A stretch of 64,000 bases of DNA, taken from NCBI GenBank assembly GCA_905147135.1, contig LR990056.1, positions 15,510,001-15,574,000 of the forward strand. The letters are read 5' to 3'. Position 1 is the stretch's first letter. Each line of letters opens with the position of its first letter. Made by a program: the position numbers and the translations under genes. The notes below the pieces were generated by a model that ran no database searches, was not told where the DNA came from, and was given only the letters and a program-made list of their open reading frames with translations. This document shows, piece after piece, positions 24,201 to 39,200 of this stretch. The DNA comes from Blastobasis lacticolella. Lineage: Eukaryota > Arthropoda > Insecta > Lepidoptera > Blastobasidae.

Positions 24201-27200
24201 TGAAATGCATGAATCATAGATGTTGTGAATAAGTGGAATGTGGCCACCGTCGTGAGCTCATCCGCATGACACTAAAACCGCCCGCACATACACACAGAGA
24301 CATACAACCTCGCTTCGCTGTCTTATTAGTGTGACACAGAATGTCAAAATTGTTGGGACGACAACGGTCCCTTACCCAAAATGTGCCCCTGGTTCCAAAA
24401 TGTTCTGTCTCTAAAATACCCCATAATATAGGATTTTTTTTGGAAATGGACTTTTTTAATCTGTTACTTAATGGAATGGGTATGAAGACTGATTTTTTAT
24501 TACTCCATTTGATTGAGTTTAGCCACAGATTAAAAAATAGTTAGTGAATAGACTGTTCCTAGACTGGCATGCTCCATCTTTGGTCGCATCGTCACTTACC
24601 AACAGGTCAAATGGCGGCCAAATGCCTGGTTAGTCTTATATGAAAAAAAAACAGAGGGCGACAAAACGTCAAGTTCATGCATCGCCTTTAAAATACACGT
24701 AAATTTCGATTAAAAAGAAACACAAATTATTGATCTTGTAAGTCCTTTGTTTTTAACAGATTTTAATGTCAATTCCTTATTTTGTTCATATTTTGTTCAT
24801 AAATTAGTCAACCAATTGTCAACAAAACCTGTTTATTCACATAACATCTATAAGGCAGCAAAGCTTATTGCAGCATCGGTTGAGGCCATGTCTAGAAGAA
24901 GCAAAAATAAAAAAAAAACGGTGTCAGATTATAAAACCACTAATAAATGCCGCAAAAAAATATGTAAATATTTACTCACAACAATAACCAACCACTGTAT
25001 ATTGTATATACTAATGTACATAATGTACGAATTAATTTATTGTTTGTCATTAAAATGTATAGTAATCACTTTATGGTACAGATACAGCCTTAATTGTACA
25101 GGTAAAATGGTATTCACTAAATGAGTGTTTTAAAATTACATAGTATTTTGGTACAAATGTCTGCGAATATAGTTTTTTGTGTTCAATATTGTCTGCACTG
25201 TTTCCATCACCATATATTTGCTGTAGTTTTATTTTTTTACAGTAATATATTGGTATAACAATTCACATAAATCAATTTAGTTACCTGTTTGAAATTCCAG
25301 CTTAAAAATATACAAAAATACACGCAAAGTTTTGATATTAGTGCACGAAATTCGGCGATCTTCGTTTTGTTTATACATCGATTCATCAGTAGAAAATTAT
25401 TACTTTCTGTTGTAGATTTTGACATTTAAACGTTTATTATATAGATATGTCACTGTCAGATTGCAAAAACAGTTAGTTGATAATCTAATGTAGTCAAATG
25501 GAGATTATAAACCACCTGAATATACTGAACTGCAAAAAAAAAACCTCAAGCCATTCACAATTTAACGCATTATTTTTCGAGGAGACACATAAACATTTGG
25601 TTTAAATTAGGTTAGGTTTTCGTTGTGGCAAAGTGACGAGGAGCCAAAGTCAATTTTATTTTTCAGTCAACCAGAAATCGATTATTAGAAAAAGTTCAAC
25701 ACCAAGAAGCACTAATATCCAAAATGTGTTTAATAAATCTAGAATAAATTACAATTAATTTTATAAATTATCATCAAAATATCAATACCAAACAGCCAAA
25801 AGATTAGAATAAAGCCGTTAGTGCGCGCCATCTATATGAATTTGTGAGAAGCTCTTTTTGAAAACGGCTCATTGCGTTAGATTGTAACAGTTCACAATTG
25901 TTCAACAGTTTATAATTTTAGAGTAGTCCGAATACGTTATTTTATTAACTAACCGTTTTTACAATCTTACGGTGACAGAAACATAATATCGTTTGACAAT
26001 TTGGGATGCGTAGTAGTGTGTTCAGAAAGTCATCTAGCTGATAAAACTTGTACAGCTAGGTGATTTAAGCCGTTTGACTCGTCATTCTAAATTAATTTAA
26101 AAGAAAATGTATCTACTTCAGAATCATTTTGTGTCCGATCAAAGGTAAATTTTTGACGGAAGCCGAAGACTTAAAAGCTCGAATCAATTCTGTTTTTCAA
26201 GATTGGCTAAAAGCTACGAGTAAAATATAAATGGTTAAAAAAATTTATATTGAACTTATATTGGCTTATATTGATTGTATAATATAGAAAGGTAATCTAA
26301 ATCACCTCTAGAAATTGATCTAGAGGTGATAAAAAAATTACAATGCAATTTATTTTTGACAAATAATGTTTGCTATGTAATTTTTTAAATCATCTCTATA
26401 ACAATTTTGTGGTAGTTTTTTGGGCGAAGGTGGCCTAAGCCGTCGCCGAAGCTTTGGTCTGACACTAAAATTATTTTTCATTAGTAAAATTATATCCTCT
26501 TCGTACATCAGTTTAGCAATTTCGATTTTAGGTAACAAATCATTTAGAAAATTTATTACAAATAAATTATAATTTTCTATACGAACTAAATACAGACGAA
26601 AACTACACACCGCACTGGAAAATATTTGCAAAAGTATTGGAATTAAATTGGAGAAGGTTGCACATCGCAGGGGTAACTCTTGATTTTATTTTGCACTACT
26701 AAAATATAATTTAAAAGGTTGCACTAGAATCTAGACAATAGTTTTAGAACCGCTTACTGAGGCTTTTACACACAGGTTATCTTGCTTAATAAATGCTAGG
26801 GTTGCCACGTTGGGTTAAATTGGGTATTATTAATAGAAGAAAAGTTTTTGTTTGTAGTGTGAAAGAAATTAAACCTTAAAACATTGTATTTACAGCCTTG
26901 GCCGTAACTGAGGGGTTTGCTTGATATTTCAAAAATATTCTGCCAGTGTTTCTCATAAATTTTTCTTCGATTTCAGTTTTGTGGATTCTTGTCGAATTAC
27001 TTCTGTGGGTGGCTTTCTGGACGCACTTTTAAGCTGACGCCTCGTGGGCGTAATTTTTTGAGTTGTGATAAAGCGACGGAATTTCAATCGCGACATCTAT
27101 CGCTACGATAGAGGAAGCTCAAGAATACTCATCTTTACGAGTACACGAGCACATAGTTAGCAAATATCGCACATAGATGGCGTTGAAGGAGCTTGGCCAC

Positions 27201-30200
27201 ACAAATTCCAAGTGTTCATACTATGCTACATATCGACATACAACACCCGACCAGGCCTGGTTTACCCTTTTCCACATCCACATCTTCGCTTGTCAACATT
27301 GGCGGCGAGGCTATCATACCCAGTCAGTCAAAGAACAATCTACCCGCATTTCAGGTTCCAATAAACCGTCAATCCGCTCACAACTCTCAAAATTGCGTTC
27401 GTGTGGCGTAAGTCTTATAAAAACAAATTGTGTCATTTCGCGTCATTCGGTGTTTTCTATTGTTTGCGTTTTCATTTCGAAATATTTGTGTTTGTGTGTG
27501 TTTGTAGGTGCTAGGTATTATGTTAGGTGTAGATAACATACGTAAGCAAAATGCCACTGCGTATAATGAAATTAATTTAAAAAATTGTATTAGGTGTTTT
27601 TGTGTAGGACACATTTGTAGGGTACAAATTTTTACATTTCACTAAATACATTACACAATTTTGTAATTTAGAAGGTAGCCCAACATATGCATAGAGCTCG
27701 GAGGGTTTCGTTTATAGTCAATACTTTAAGTTCTCACTGACTTATCCCACTGGCATATATTTAGCATTCTATTTCTTATATGAATAACTATTGTATTATA
27801 AAGCTGTTGGTCTTCCTAATAAATAAAATAAAATAAGTGACTAAATTACACAAACACGAAGAGCTACTTTCTGTTTGTGTTTTTCCTTATCTTTTGAACG
27901 GATTTTCTTTGTTTCCATTCCAATAAGGGATAAGTCATGTCTTAAGTAATGAAAAAAGACGGTAGGCTAGTAGATACTGTCACCTCAATGAGCCACGTCT
28001 TGAGAGAGAGAGGTAAAAATATAACATCTTTTTCGTACCACATTTAGAAGCAATTTTTTTTTTTCAAATAATTTAATAAGAAAGACTGTAGGCTAGTAGA
28101 TACCGTCAGTAAATAAGCAATGTCTTGAGAGTGAGAGTGGTAACATCTTTTCATCAACAAATCAATAAGACGGTAGGCAAGCAAATACTGTCAGTGCCAA
28201 GCCTACGTAGTACTAGCAGTGGTATCCGGTGCGTTGCAGCGGCGGGAGGGCGAGGCGGAGGGCGTGCCGGAGAGGGCGGAGGGCGCGGGGGCGGAGGCCC
28301 GACATGATTGGAGGAGCAACACGCTGCCTAAGGACCTTTCTGAGTTGAGAAGGTGAGCTATAGGGACCGTATTAAACCTCTATTTTTTTAATATAAGATA
28401 CTGATATAACGTTCGCCTTTCTTATTGAAAGCCGCATTAGCGTACTCAATTTGAATGAACCAATGTGATGTATGACAGTGACAGACAAGACAGCTATTAG
28501 GTGTTAAACTAGGCTACAGGCGTCCGTCTTCAGTGACATTTTACTAATTAATGCGCTGATTTCATTTGACTACATTCAGTAACTAAATTCAGAAGCAAAA
28601 AGCGTGAGAACAAATCGCAAGTGGAATGTATTTTATATAAAATAAGGTCCATTTTTGTATCACGGATTTTTAAAAAGCGGAGCGACTTGTGACATAATAT
28701 AAGTGATACAAAAATGGACCTTATTCTATGAGCAATAAATTCCACTTTGATTTGCATTCACGCTTTTTGTTTCTGAATTTAGTTACTGAATTTAAATAAA
28801 GGCATAAATGAAGTTCGCGGTTCGCGCTGCAGTCGCGAAGGCGTACTCCCTAATTCGCGTCGTAGATGCTCTAGTTTCGTGTCGCGTTCGTGCCGCGACG
28901 CTCACGCGCAGCTTTGGCTGGATATACGTAAGCAGCAATGAGGGTGGGAGTGGTTATTTTTTATACATGATAGGGAATTTCATAGGTTTTAAGACTTTCG
29001 TGCTTATTCAATGCACGTACATTGTTACTTAAATCGGATTTGTCATCACGGTTTTAATTATTTTTATCTCGATATATCGAAACGGTTGCACGCTCTATGG
29101 TCACGAATGATAACAGTAGTGGTTCGATAATTCGAAGTGAGGGTAATTGGCGAATCCGAAAGAGGGTAGACAGATATGTCTGTCCTTAGGAGCGACTTCA
29201 TACAGAGCGGCACCAGTCCACTCGTGACGATGGAGCGTGGCAAGGTTCCGAAATATCGAGGTAAAAACAATAAAAACCGTGGTGACAAACCCGATATGAA
29301 TATTGTTTACGTCAGCAATATTTCGTTGTCATAGACTAAGGTCAATGGACATATATCGTTGACATGCTCAGGAACAACAATAGAAGAACAGATTATACCA
29401 CTGCTTGTGAAGATATAAGTTCCAAAATTTCATTAAAAACGGAATTGTATCTAGGTCAAAAGTGCCTGCCGACCGGGCTATTCGTATATATTTAAAAACA
29501 TAGTTGACGAGGTATCCAACTCAATCGTCACTCCCCAGGATATCGTACGGCGGCAGCAGCTCGCCGGCGCTCAGCGTGAAGTCGCTGACGCTGCAGCCGC
29601 GGCCCGGCGCCGCCGCCGCCGCGCAGGCCGCGCCGCGGTATCTCGTCGCTGTACATAGGTGACTTATTTTTATTAGACTATTTATTTATTAGTTAATTTC
29701 AATGTTTTACAGCAGTTAAATACATATAAAATATCAGTAGCAAACATTTGACCGCCAGATCACATGGTGGTAAGTGACGATGCGGCCGAAGATGGATTTA
29801 GTTGATTTCGAATTGTATTCGTCACTGATGAGAGTTCTAATTGGTCAAGCGTGTTCTTCCGACCTTTTTGTTTTCAATTCGTCAAACATTATTTTTGTTT
29901 CATTCATCATGCCTGTCTAGGAACAACCTATTCACTCTAATCTTGAACGTGTCCAGATTGTAATGATCAGAAAACATACTCAAAGGAAACATGTTGAGTT
30001 GTGCCTTTTTAAATCACTACATAAACAGGTTGTTACATAATATGTGTATGAAACCGTGTACTGGATGGAGTGCTAAATGTATTAAAACGTTAGGTACAAT
30101 TATGCCACGTACGACAGAAATAATTGTACGAGTACCTGTCGTTTTCATACGTTTAGCACTCCATCCAGTTCACGGTTTCATACATATATTATGTAACATC

Positions 30201-33200
30201 CTGTATAATACATACCGCCTTCTTCTCGTAGGGGTGGGCAGAGACCACATTTTCTATATTTAAGGGCGTCGGTGCCTCTTTAAGCGAGAGAAGCCCAGTT
30301 CAATCCCCAGTGCTGCCATGTATCAATGATTTTTTCTGCGTTATGTACATCAGTTGAACACTATGCTCATACTGTGAGGGAAAACATCGTGAGGCTTGGC
30401 ACATTACAAATCTTTAGTAGATTTAAGTGCCTGAACTAATTGATTTGTCATATTTGTTGTTATGTCTAAATTAAATAAATAAATAAATAAATAAATAGGA
30501 AACCTGTCTCTGGTTCTCCTGGTAGAGTTTCGATGTCAGTGGCTGTGTTGGTATACGTTGATCTGCCAAATTCTGGATCATAGTCAAAGCGGACTCCGGG
30601 TTCTCGTACGCGAGACCATCGGCATATTGACGCCAACATGGCTACTTTATTCATGCTATTATCAAGTGAGAAATACGATAGAAATGCATGCCTAACCTAC
30701 CGGTATCAGGGAAAAGGTCCCAAAGACATCTCTTTTGACAAATGGCAATTGACAAGTGACAATTATTTTGATGAGCCGTGTCAGAGTACCTAGTCAATTC
30801 AGCTCTGACACTCTCAATTCGTCGCATCACGTTGCCCAGCCACCTCACCCTCGACACTCCTCGACAGGAAACAATGCCGCATGGACGCGTACTTCCTGTG
30901 GTGGCAACGCAGCCGCCCGGCGCTGTTCGGTGTGCCGTTGGTGGTAGAAGCCCCTCGAGGCGCCACCGGGAGAGCTCTGTACGCGGCCGTGTGGCGGCAG
31001 GTGGAGCGGCTGCTCAGCGCCAGCCCGCCGCCGCCGCAGCCCGGGGACCACCGGAACCACGCCGCCGACTGGTACGTAGCGGGGTTGGTCTGTACGCGGC
31101 CGTGTGGCGGCAGGTGGCGCGGCTGCTCAGCGCCAGGCAGGCTAACAATCAAGCGGGTCACCTGATGGTGCACGATCACAACCGCCATAGACACACTGTA
31201 ACGCCGGATAGCCTTTGAGAATAGAGTAGAATAGTCTTTATTGTTAAACTGTGTAAGTATACAGGTATGCAGATGCTATGATTTATGGTATAGTATGGTG
31301 ATGAGATACGTATAGGTTTACCATTGCAGTTTTCAGCCGCCTAACCTAACCGTTACTTTATGTTCCCCGCAACGCTACGGTATCTGACTCGTAATCAGAT
31401 GTCCGTCGTTTCATTGTAATTATCTGATCTGCCAAATCCTAGAACTCGTTCAAAGCCTACCCCAGACCCTCGTGCGTGAAAGCACAACCAAGCCACTAAC
31501 GCCAATATGACTACTTATTATCATCGATGCTCCCCTCAGCGACGACAGCCTGGGCTACTCGTATGATTATTTGTTACCATCCATGTCCCCCCCAGCGACG
31601 ACAGCCTGGGCTACTCGTTCCCGTTCTGCCTGCGGCTGGTGTCGGGGTCCCGCGGCGCGCTGTGGTGCGCCGTGTGCGCGTGGCCCGCGCTCTGCCGCGG
31701 CTGCGCGCTGCCCGTCGACGACACGCCGCTGCTGCTCGGTGGGGATGGTGAGATTCACACACCCGCTCACACACTACACTTCCCACACTCACCACACTGA
31801 CGCTAATGCTTATTTTTTTTCTCAGTTTAGAAACAAACGGTCATTTACAATGTAAAATCTGTCCGGACTGACTTGTCTTTCTTGGTTATGGAAATCATTT
31901 ATTTATATATTTTCAGTTTATTGTACACATGAAACTTTGAGGAAAAATACAGAGTTATAGATGACACAACAGGAGCTACTTAGTTCTTAGAAGAAATATC
32001 TTCCAGCATCATGCAATCATGTATTTAAATGTAAGATAATTTATTATTTATTTATTTATTTAAAACTTTATTGCACAATAATACAATTGGCGGACTTAAA
32101 GCCATTAAGGCTTTATCTTCCAGTCAACCAGTAGACAATGCAGAAAGTGAGTTTGAATTTGCACTAGTATTCGTTAAAATTTACATTCTAGATGTTTTTT
32201 ATACAATGAAATACATCTATACACAATGTACGTAGCGTTATTGATACGGCAAGTCGTAATTTTGGGTATTGTTTGTTCACCAAATAAGACAAGTCAGTTT
32301 GGAAAGATAGTAGTAGATAGTTTCCTATTTCATTTACAAACTTTGATAGTTAATAAGCTAACTGTTGCGACTGACAACAACTTTAAATACAATATATAAA
32401 CTACTATAATTTTGCTAATAAATGTTATACTACAGTGCTTACATAAACAATTTGTGTCTTAATTTATTTCGGTACTGTGACCATATCGTTGACACAGAAT
32501 GTTTGCAAAGATGTCAATATCATTCAGCGAAACATTATAACACCGTGCGGTTATACTGATAAAGGAATTCTGTGCATAGTTTGTGGTCCATACACACGCT
32601 GTGACACGGCGTCTTCGGTGATGCTGGTGCGCGTATTTCTCGGCGGCATCGACGATACACCACATACTGTTTGCCAATATTGCGAAAAGTTTCCTTTTAT
32701 TTCGATTTGTTTAGGACTTTAACAGTTTCTTATTGAAAAGAAGAAACAAAACGAGGCTCAGTTTCAGAAAATAAAAGTTTCTAATTTAATTTCAGTAAAT
32801 TACTTTTTACAGAGGAGACATGGAACTATTTATTTTAAACTTTATTTTAAAGCTGTTGATTGGGCCCCTCTTCGTTTCTTCCCATCAATTGTGTTTGAAT
32901 AATTTGGGTGCTCTTACCTATTCTACCCACTGTCACAAATGATGCAAATACTTTCCTTTTAATTATAAAAGCTTCTACTTTTATCTGAAACATTTTAAAC
33001 CGGTTGTTTCAAAATCTGACAAATGTATCTCAACACTGGTGTGAATAGGAAGTCTTTTTAATTGACTTCTATCGTTGAGAAGTTATGTATCATTTCTTTT
33101 AGCCCTACAATTATTAATTTGGTGCATTATCTTCGTAGATGTGCGGAGGGATTCCACTGCGCAAGATTTGGGCGACAGCGACCGAAGTTCGCAGCGATTG

Positions 33201-36200
33201 CCCGAGTCTATCGTTAGTATATTTTATTTATGGATATCTTAATAAATAATGGTGATAAATAACAATCGAATTATTGGAGTTATTTTGTAATCGCTATTTG
33301 AATAATTAATGAATGAATTTTTCACGAATTTATTCATTCGAACAAAAAGGAAAGAAAGAGAAAGGTACAACACAGATTTAAATTGTATAGTTTTGTTCAT
33401 GTATACGAATATAATTATAATAGAAACCCTGTGCCACTCGAGAATAACGTAGTTTGTATTGTATATTGTGTTAGTTTTTTATCTAACTCAAATAAATTAT
33501 TCGTTCAATCCTCGCCAACAGTGGCGTAATAGTGTCAGAAGGCCTGACCCCTAATAGGGAACAAGCCAGGAGAAAATTTGAAAATCATTCGTTTGTTTTC
33601 ACTCGAATTTATTAATTCAGTAGAATATTTCGAACAGCACATTAATAAAATCGAATAATGGATCATTCGAATCATCGTCATTTCTATTGGCCCACTAGTT
33701 TGACACTCCCCCCCTCCCCCCAGGGCTACGGCAGTGGCACGCTATCCGGCGTGGACCTGGCAGCGCTCCAGGCAGCAAGAGTCCGGCCCATGCTGGCCGT
33801 GGACTGGGACCCCACTGCCCTGCATCTGCGGTACCAGTCCACAAGGGAGAAGGTAATCTGATTAATACGGTTACAGATTTTATGAGGGCTATCGCGAGTG
33901 TAAATTTCAGCTAGATGGCGCAACTGGCGAGTAAGATCCGTTGTCAAAATACCTCGCGCTGTTGGCCAGAACCAAACGCTCGATGACAGTTGGATTACAG
34001 CCAATAGGACGGCGTTAATTTGACAGTGACAATACGTCATTCGACAGTGGCGCCCACTGGTGAGCACAAAAACAGTTGGTCGCGACTCGACTATGGGGAG
34101 CATCCACAGTGGCAGCGACTGGGAATTTCATTGCTTATTTGGTGAAAATGTAACACAAATAATGATACCGTAAATCGTTCCTACTTTGCTCTTATAGAGA
34201 ACTTAGCTCCAATTGAAAATAAAGTTTGGATGTGTTATAAATATAAACACTTTGGGAATGTGAGTAATTTAAAATGTCTTATTAGGTAACACTATTCTTC
34301 CTCTCGCTACACTCATGGAACAGATTGCTGGAAGTCGAACTTTTTTGACATTTTGTGTCAAAAACGCTGAGCGTGTGTTTTATGTGGTTTACGTTTTTCC
34401 ACAAAATCCATTGTAATCCGATAATTTATACCTTAGATCTCATTAAAAATATAAATTATTTTCATTTAAAGTTGCTGTACTAGCCGGTACACCTTTTACG
34501 ATAAAAATTATAATATGACTATGCTAAAATGATAGGTGAATGATAACGAGTGCGCGTCCGCCGTGTACAAAATTGGTAATCAGGTAATTTAGGCCAAATC
34601 GCGGTGGCGCGCCGTGAAATACGCTAAGTTAACAAAATATTAAAATGTATGGTTGCACCGTACATGCTCCCGGGCCTAAGAGTGCTGGAGTTGAGATGAA
34701 ACTAAAGTAATTGACAAGGTGATTAAACAATTTTACCTCAGTGCTAGTTTTACAAATGCTCTGTTTCACAAAACTCCATCTCAGATGATAACGGCGAGGT
34801 CGCCTTATTTACTAAATTTGTTTTTACGTGACTAACTGCACTGCACATTTTTACAATTCACCTTAAATTGCTCTGCTATTTAACTAGTGCACTATACACT
34901 GGCACTAGCACTAAAACTTTTTCTGAATCCTGGGTCATCGCCCAATGGCGCAAAGTAAACAAAGTAACATTTTACTCGGTACATATTTTTTTATTTTCTC
35001 GTAAGGTTTTTTTTCACTATGATACTAATAATAAATCACTATTAAATCCCTGACCGTTATTTGAAGCTTACTAGTTTGAGATAGGCCCCTATCTGTTTTC
35101 CGTTTCCGCTTTGCCTTTCTCTTTCCATATAGCTCTGTCCCGCTCATCACCCCCGCTCGGCGATCCCCACCAGGCAGCCGCGACCGGTCTGAGGAACCGC
35201 GGTCCGCGGTCGGCTTGCTTCATTGGCGTCTTGTTTTCCGCCGCGTACGGTTGTCTCTAAAACTTTCGAACAACCGGAAGAAACTAAAATTAAAATAATA
35301 TTATAACACTACATAAGTGTTAATTTAAAATAATATTCCTTCGTGAGTTCAATTTGCAAATAAGTTAAATCAGAATCGACTCGCCTTCATCTGGTAAGTG
35401 CTATTGGATTTTCTCTTCTTTTTCGAGTGAGTAAAATAATATTATATTGTCGGGTATTCGTGCCTGATTTTATAATAATGGTTCAAAGACATTGTATTGT
35501 TTCTTGACATGTAAATTAAGCATATCAAAATTTTTGTGAACCTACTACAGTTTATAAACTTCATCATCACAGCCCGTAACAGTCCACTGCAGGACTTAGG
35601 GCCTCTCCCACGAAAGGGGAGGTTATTGCCATAATCTCCACGCTTGGCAGGCGGGTTGGAGATCGCAGCACATAAACTTACCTACATATTAATTTTTTCT
35701 TTTTAGATATGAAAATAGTCAATCGTTTTAGATTTTCAAATTTTAAATTTTTAACGGCGCTGCCGTTCGTTTTGTATTACTTGTGTATTTAATTTACAGC
35801 GCATTAATATAGTCCTTTCTCTTTTTCATTGTATGGCACCTACCCACATTATTTTTAGTTGGTAAACTGTTTTATTTGGGTATAGATGGATAAATCTAGC
35901 AATCTAATCAATTATGGTGTGGTTGCGGGTGCTCCAAAACTTATGTTACCTTCTGTCTCTTTTCTTATGATTTTAATAACTAAAATGTAATTTTGTGTTT
36001 AAAAGTAATTGAATATTACACAAATTACTGTGTAACGTATTTCTGTTCATTTAATTGTTCTTTAGAATAATAGACACTAAAAGAAAAATCCCTCAAATCG
36101 TCACCCGTCGTCCTCGACGTAGTAATAAAAAAAGGGGGGGCGTAAGGAATCACGTCAACTGACGTAGTGTAGGTGCTATTCATAAACACCTCGCTATGAA

Positions 36201-39200
36201 TCTTCATAAACACTCTGTGTCCTTAAACAACGAGACGCTCTTCAGTCTTGTTTGGAAGAGCTTCAAGGTGACAACTTGAGTAATGACAGTTTACGTGAAA
36301 AGATGATGGAGTTATTTTCTAAAGGAGAATATTCTAAAGTATCCTCTGATTACTTCAATTAATTAGTGGGCACAGAGCGGAAACGGTACAGATGCGTCGC
36401 GATGGCATCATTAACAATGCTCGTGACCCTTTAATCAAGTCGGCCCTTCGCAAGGTGCCACCATATGACCAATGCCTATTTAATAGTTAACTGTTGACGT
36501 CAGTTCTTTAAAAAACTGGAGTAGTTAAAAAAGCTTTTGTGGTCAAGTCCACTAACACCGGTTCTGCTTTGCAAGCTAGAGCTGTCAAACCTTAACGTCA
36601 CCCCCCGCAGGGGTCGACTAGTGATGATGGACCCTCGCAGGGTACCAGCTACTGATGCTGCGCTCTAGCGCATTATACTAATTACAGTCATTATAATCAA
36701 CCCTCGCAGGGTTGTTGTCACTCCCCGCAGATATCGACTAGTGATGATGGACCCTCGCAGGGTACCAGCTACGGATGCTGCACTCCAGCGCAATATCCAA
36801 AATACAGCCATTATAATCAACCCTCACAGGGTTGTTGTCACCCCCCGCAGGGGTCGACTAGTGATGATGGACCCTCGCAGGGTACCAGCTACGGATGTTG
36901 CGCTCCAGCGCATTATCCTAATTACAGCCATTATGATCAACCCTCGCAGAGTTGTTGTCACCCCCCGCAGAAGTCGACTAGTGATGATGGACCCTCGCAG
37001 GGTACCAGCTACGGATGCTGCGCTCCAGCGCATTATCCTAATTACAGCCATTACAATCAACCCTCGCAGGGTTGTTGTAACAACCGACCCTCGCAGGGTT
37101 TTGGAAATCATAATCATAGTGCTCACCGTCACACGGCGCATATCACAAGAGGATCATTTCGCCAACGTGGTGGACGTCAAGGTCCCAGCAATGCCCATTA
37201 CCAGAACAAAGAGTAACGTGCCAGGACTGTGATTAACCAAATCCAGTACTAGTCGTATTTCAGTGTCATCGAGTAGTTCTTCCTCGAGCTCAAGCTCAAG
37301 CTCGTCGAGCAATTACAGCAGAAAACGGGCCGCGCCGCCCGCAGAGACTAAATTGGTCAGCAAAAAAGCGATATTGACTCGGAACTGTTCAGGGCGGGAT
37401 GCTTGCAACAATTCCACAGGCAATGGAAAATCATAGGAGCACCGAATTTCTTGTTGAAAATAATAAAGATAGATCGCATACCTCTTCTCCAAAAGCCTCC
37501 TTTTATCATGTCAAATCATAAGGAAGGCCCATATTGCACATTCAGACTAATAAATATATCGAGTGTCCCGGGTTTCCTCCAACCAGGGGATTGCTTATGC
37601 AAGATCGACCTGTCTCAGGCCCATTTTCATTTACCAGTGGCCCCGGCTCACCGCCGGTTTCTACGCCTTGTCTACAAAAGGGAGCTGTTGCAGATGACAT
37701 GTCTCCCGTTCGGTCTTTGCACAGCTCCGAAAGTTTTTGCTTCCATAACCAATTGGATGACATGACTTCTGCGAGCTCAAGACCTACGCATAATCGTTTA
37801 CTTGGACGACTTCCTGGTCCACCAAGACAAGCAGACGTTACAAGAGCATGGTCATTTACTGTTGCTTCACCTGCAATATCTAGGATGGCAAATAAATTAC
37901 GATTCGATTGTTATTTCACAAAAGTGTCAAGCATTTTTAGGAATATGCTGGAACCCTTGGACAGACCAGAAACATTGTGCACATCACCAACAAAGTGTGA
38001 TTGGCATGCTCAACCTTGCAAGTTTTGACGTCCCAAGAGGCAGATTGCGTTTCCGTGCTCTCCTACTATTACAAAATTCCATCCTGAAAACTTTCGGCAA
38101 GAAAAGCCTCCCGTCGGAGTGTAAGGCAAGTTATTATGATGGCTTCACAATTGCCATTGATGCACTGAATCCTCAGCTATCCTTTATTCACCACCCAGGC
38201 ACTTTCTCACGACAGACGCGTCAGATTTGGCTTGGGGGTTACAACTGTCAGTGTCCCCATATCGGGGCTGTGGACGAAACAGGAAATGCTATTGCATTGC
38301 AATGTGTAGGAGATGTTGAGTCAGACGACAATGCTTGTGTAATGCGACAAGCAAAGGGTAGTTTCATATATTCGCAACGAAGGCGGGACAAAATCCCCAC
38401 CCTTATTGGACATAACTGTCAGGGTATTTCAATTACTGAACTTGCATCAAATAGGGGTACATACCCGAATTATACAATGTTCATGCCGATTACCTGTTCC
38501 GGCACCACCTTAATGGCATCTCCTTCCACAAGCAATCCAGAAAATATTTTTGAAGTTCAGGTCACCAGTGATAGACTAGTGCGCGTCAGAACATACTCAC
38601 GTGATTGCCAAGTTACGTATCTCTAGACTTGAACGACACAAGCTATGTTCAGCGATGCATTCTCCCGTCTGTTGGCGTACAATTTAGCATGGGCTTTTCC
38701 GCCGCCTTATCTGATCCCCAAGGTCACATCTGAACTCGGCGCGAGGAGTATACACAGCCTAATAGACACAGCGACCAACCTTCCTCTATACAGAGTTCAG
38801 CTAATGCTCACTCTGGAGGTCTGGAAATGTGGGGGTGGTCAAGGAATTTGACAGGTTGAAACTAAAATCAGAAAAAGTTGTTGCCAGCATCTTGGCGTGC
38901 ATCTACAGGCAAGACTTACCATGTAGCATGGAAAAGATGGCTTAGTTGGGCTACGAAATCTTCAGTGGATTCGCTAATTCCAACCGGACCTATCCTAGTT
39001 CTTTTTTCGCTGTCTTACACCTTCACCACGGATTGTCTTATTACACAATACTTTTGCAGAAGTCTGTAGTGGCTACTTTATGTAATGCAGAAAGTACGGA
39101 GTCCTTGAGTTCCCACACTCTTGTCAAACACATATTGAAATCGTTTGCCTTAATGAAACCTATACATCGGAAGCAACCAATTTGGGACATTGACATCGTG

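Larger units (their letters stand above)
23590..28239. other. Intron 13 (4.6 kb): MITEs and unclassified AT-rich DNA
   Basis: 23985-24195 is a MITE, 24575-24655 a LINE tail scrap. From 24660 to 27950 I recognise no host exon. Open stretches such as 26350-26631 (minus) and 24747-25124 (plus) have AT-rich composition and no family motif. 27952-28210 is a degenerate repeat. Confidence 0.5.

Noticed and set aside
26350..26631. Minus-strand 93-codon frame as a transposase or host exon
   Set aside because: AT-rich, no recognisable motif, no exon-like composition or splice sites that fit USP32.
36824..37141. Minus-strand 105-codon frame opposite the 120-bp repeats
   Set aside because: It is a shadow of the repeat unit on the other strand; the plus frame matches the DIRS gag position.
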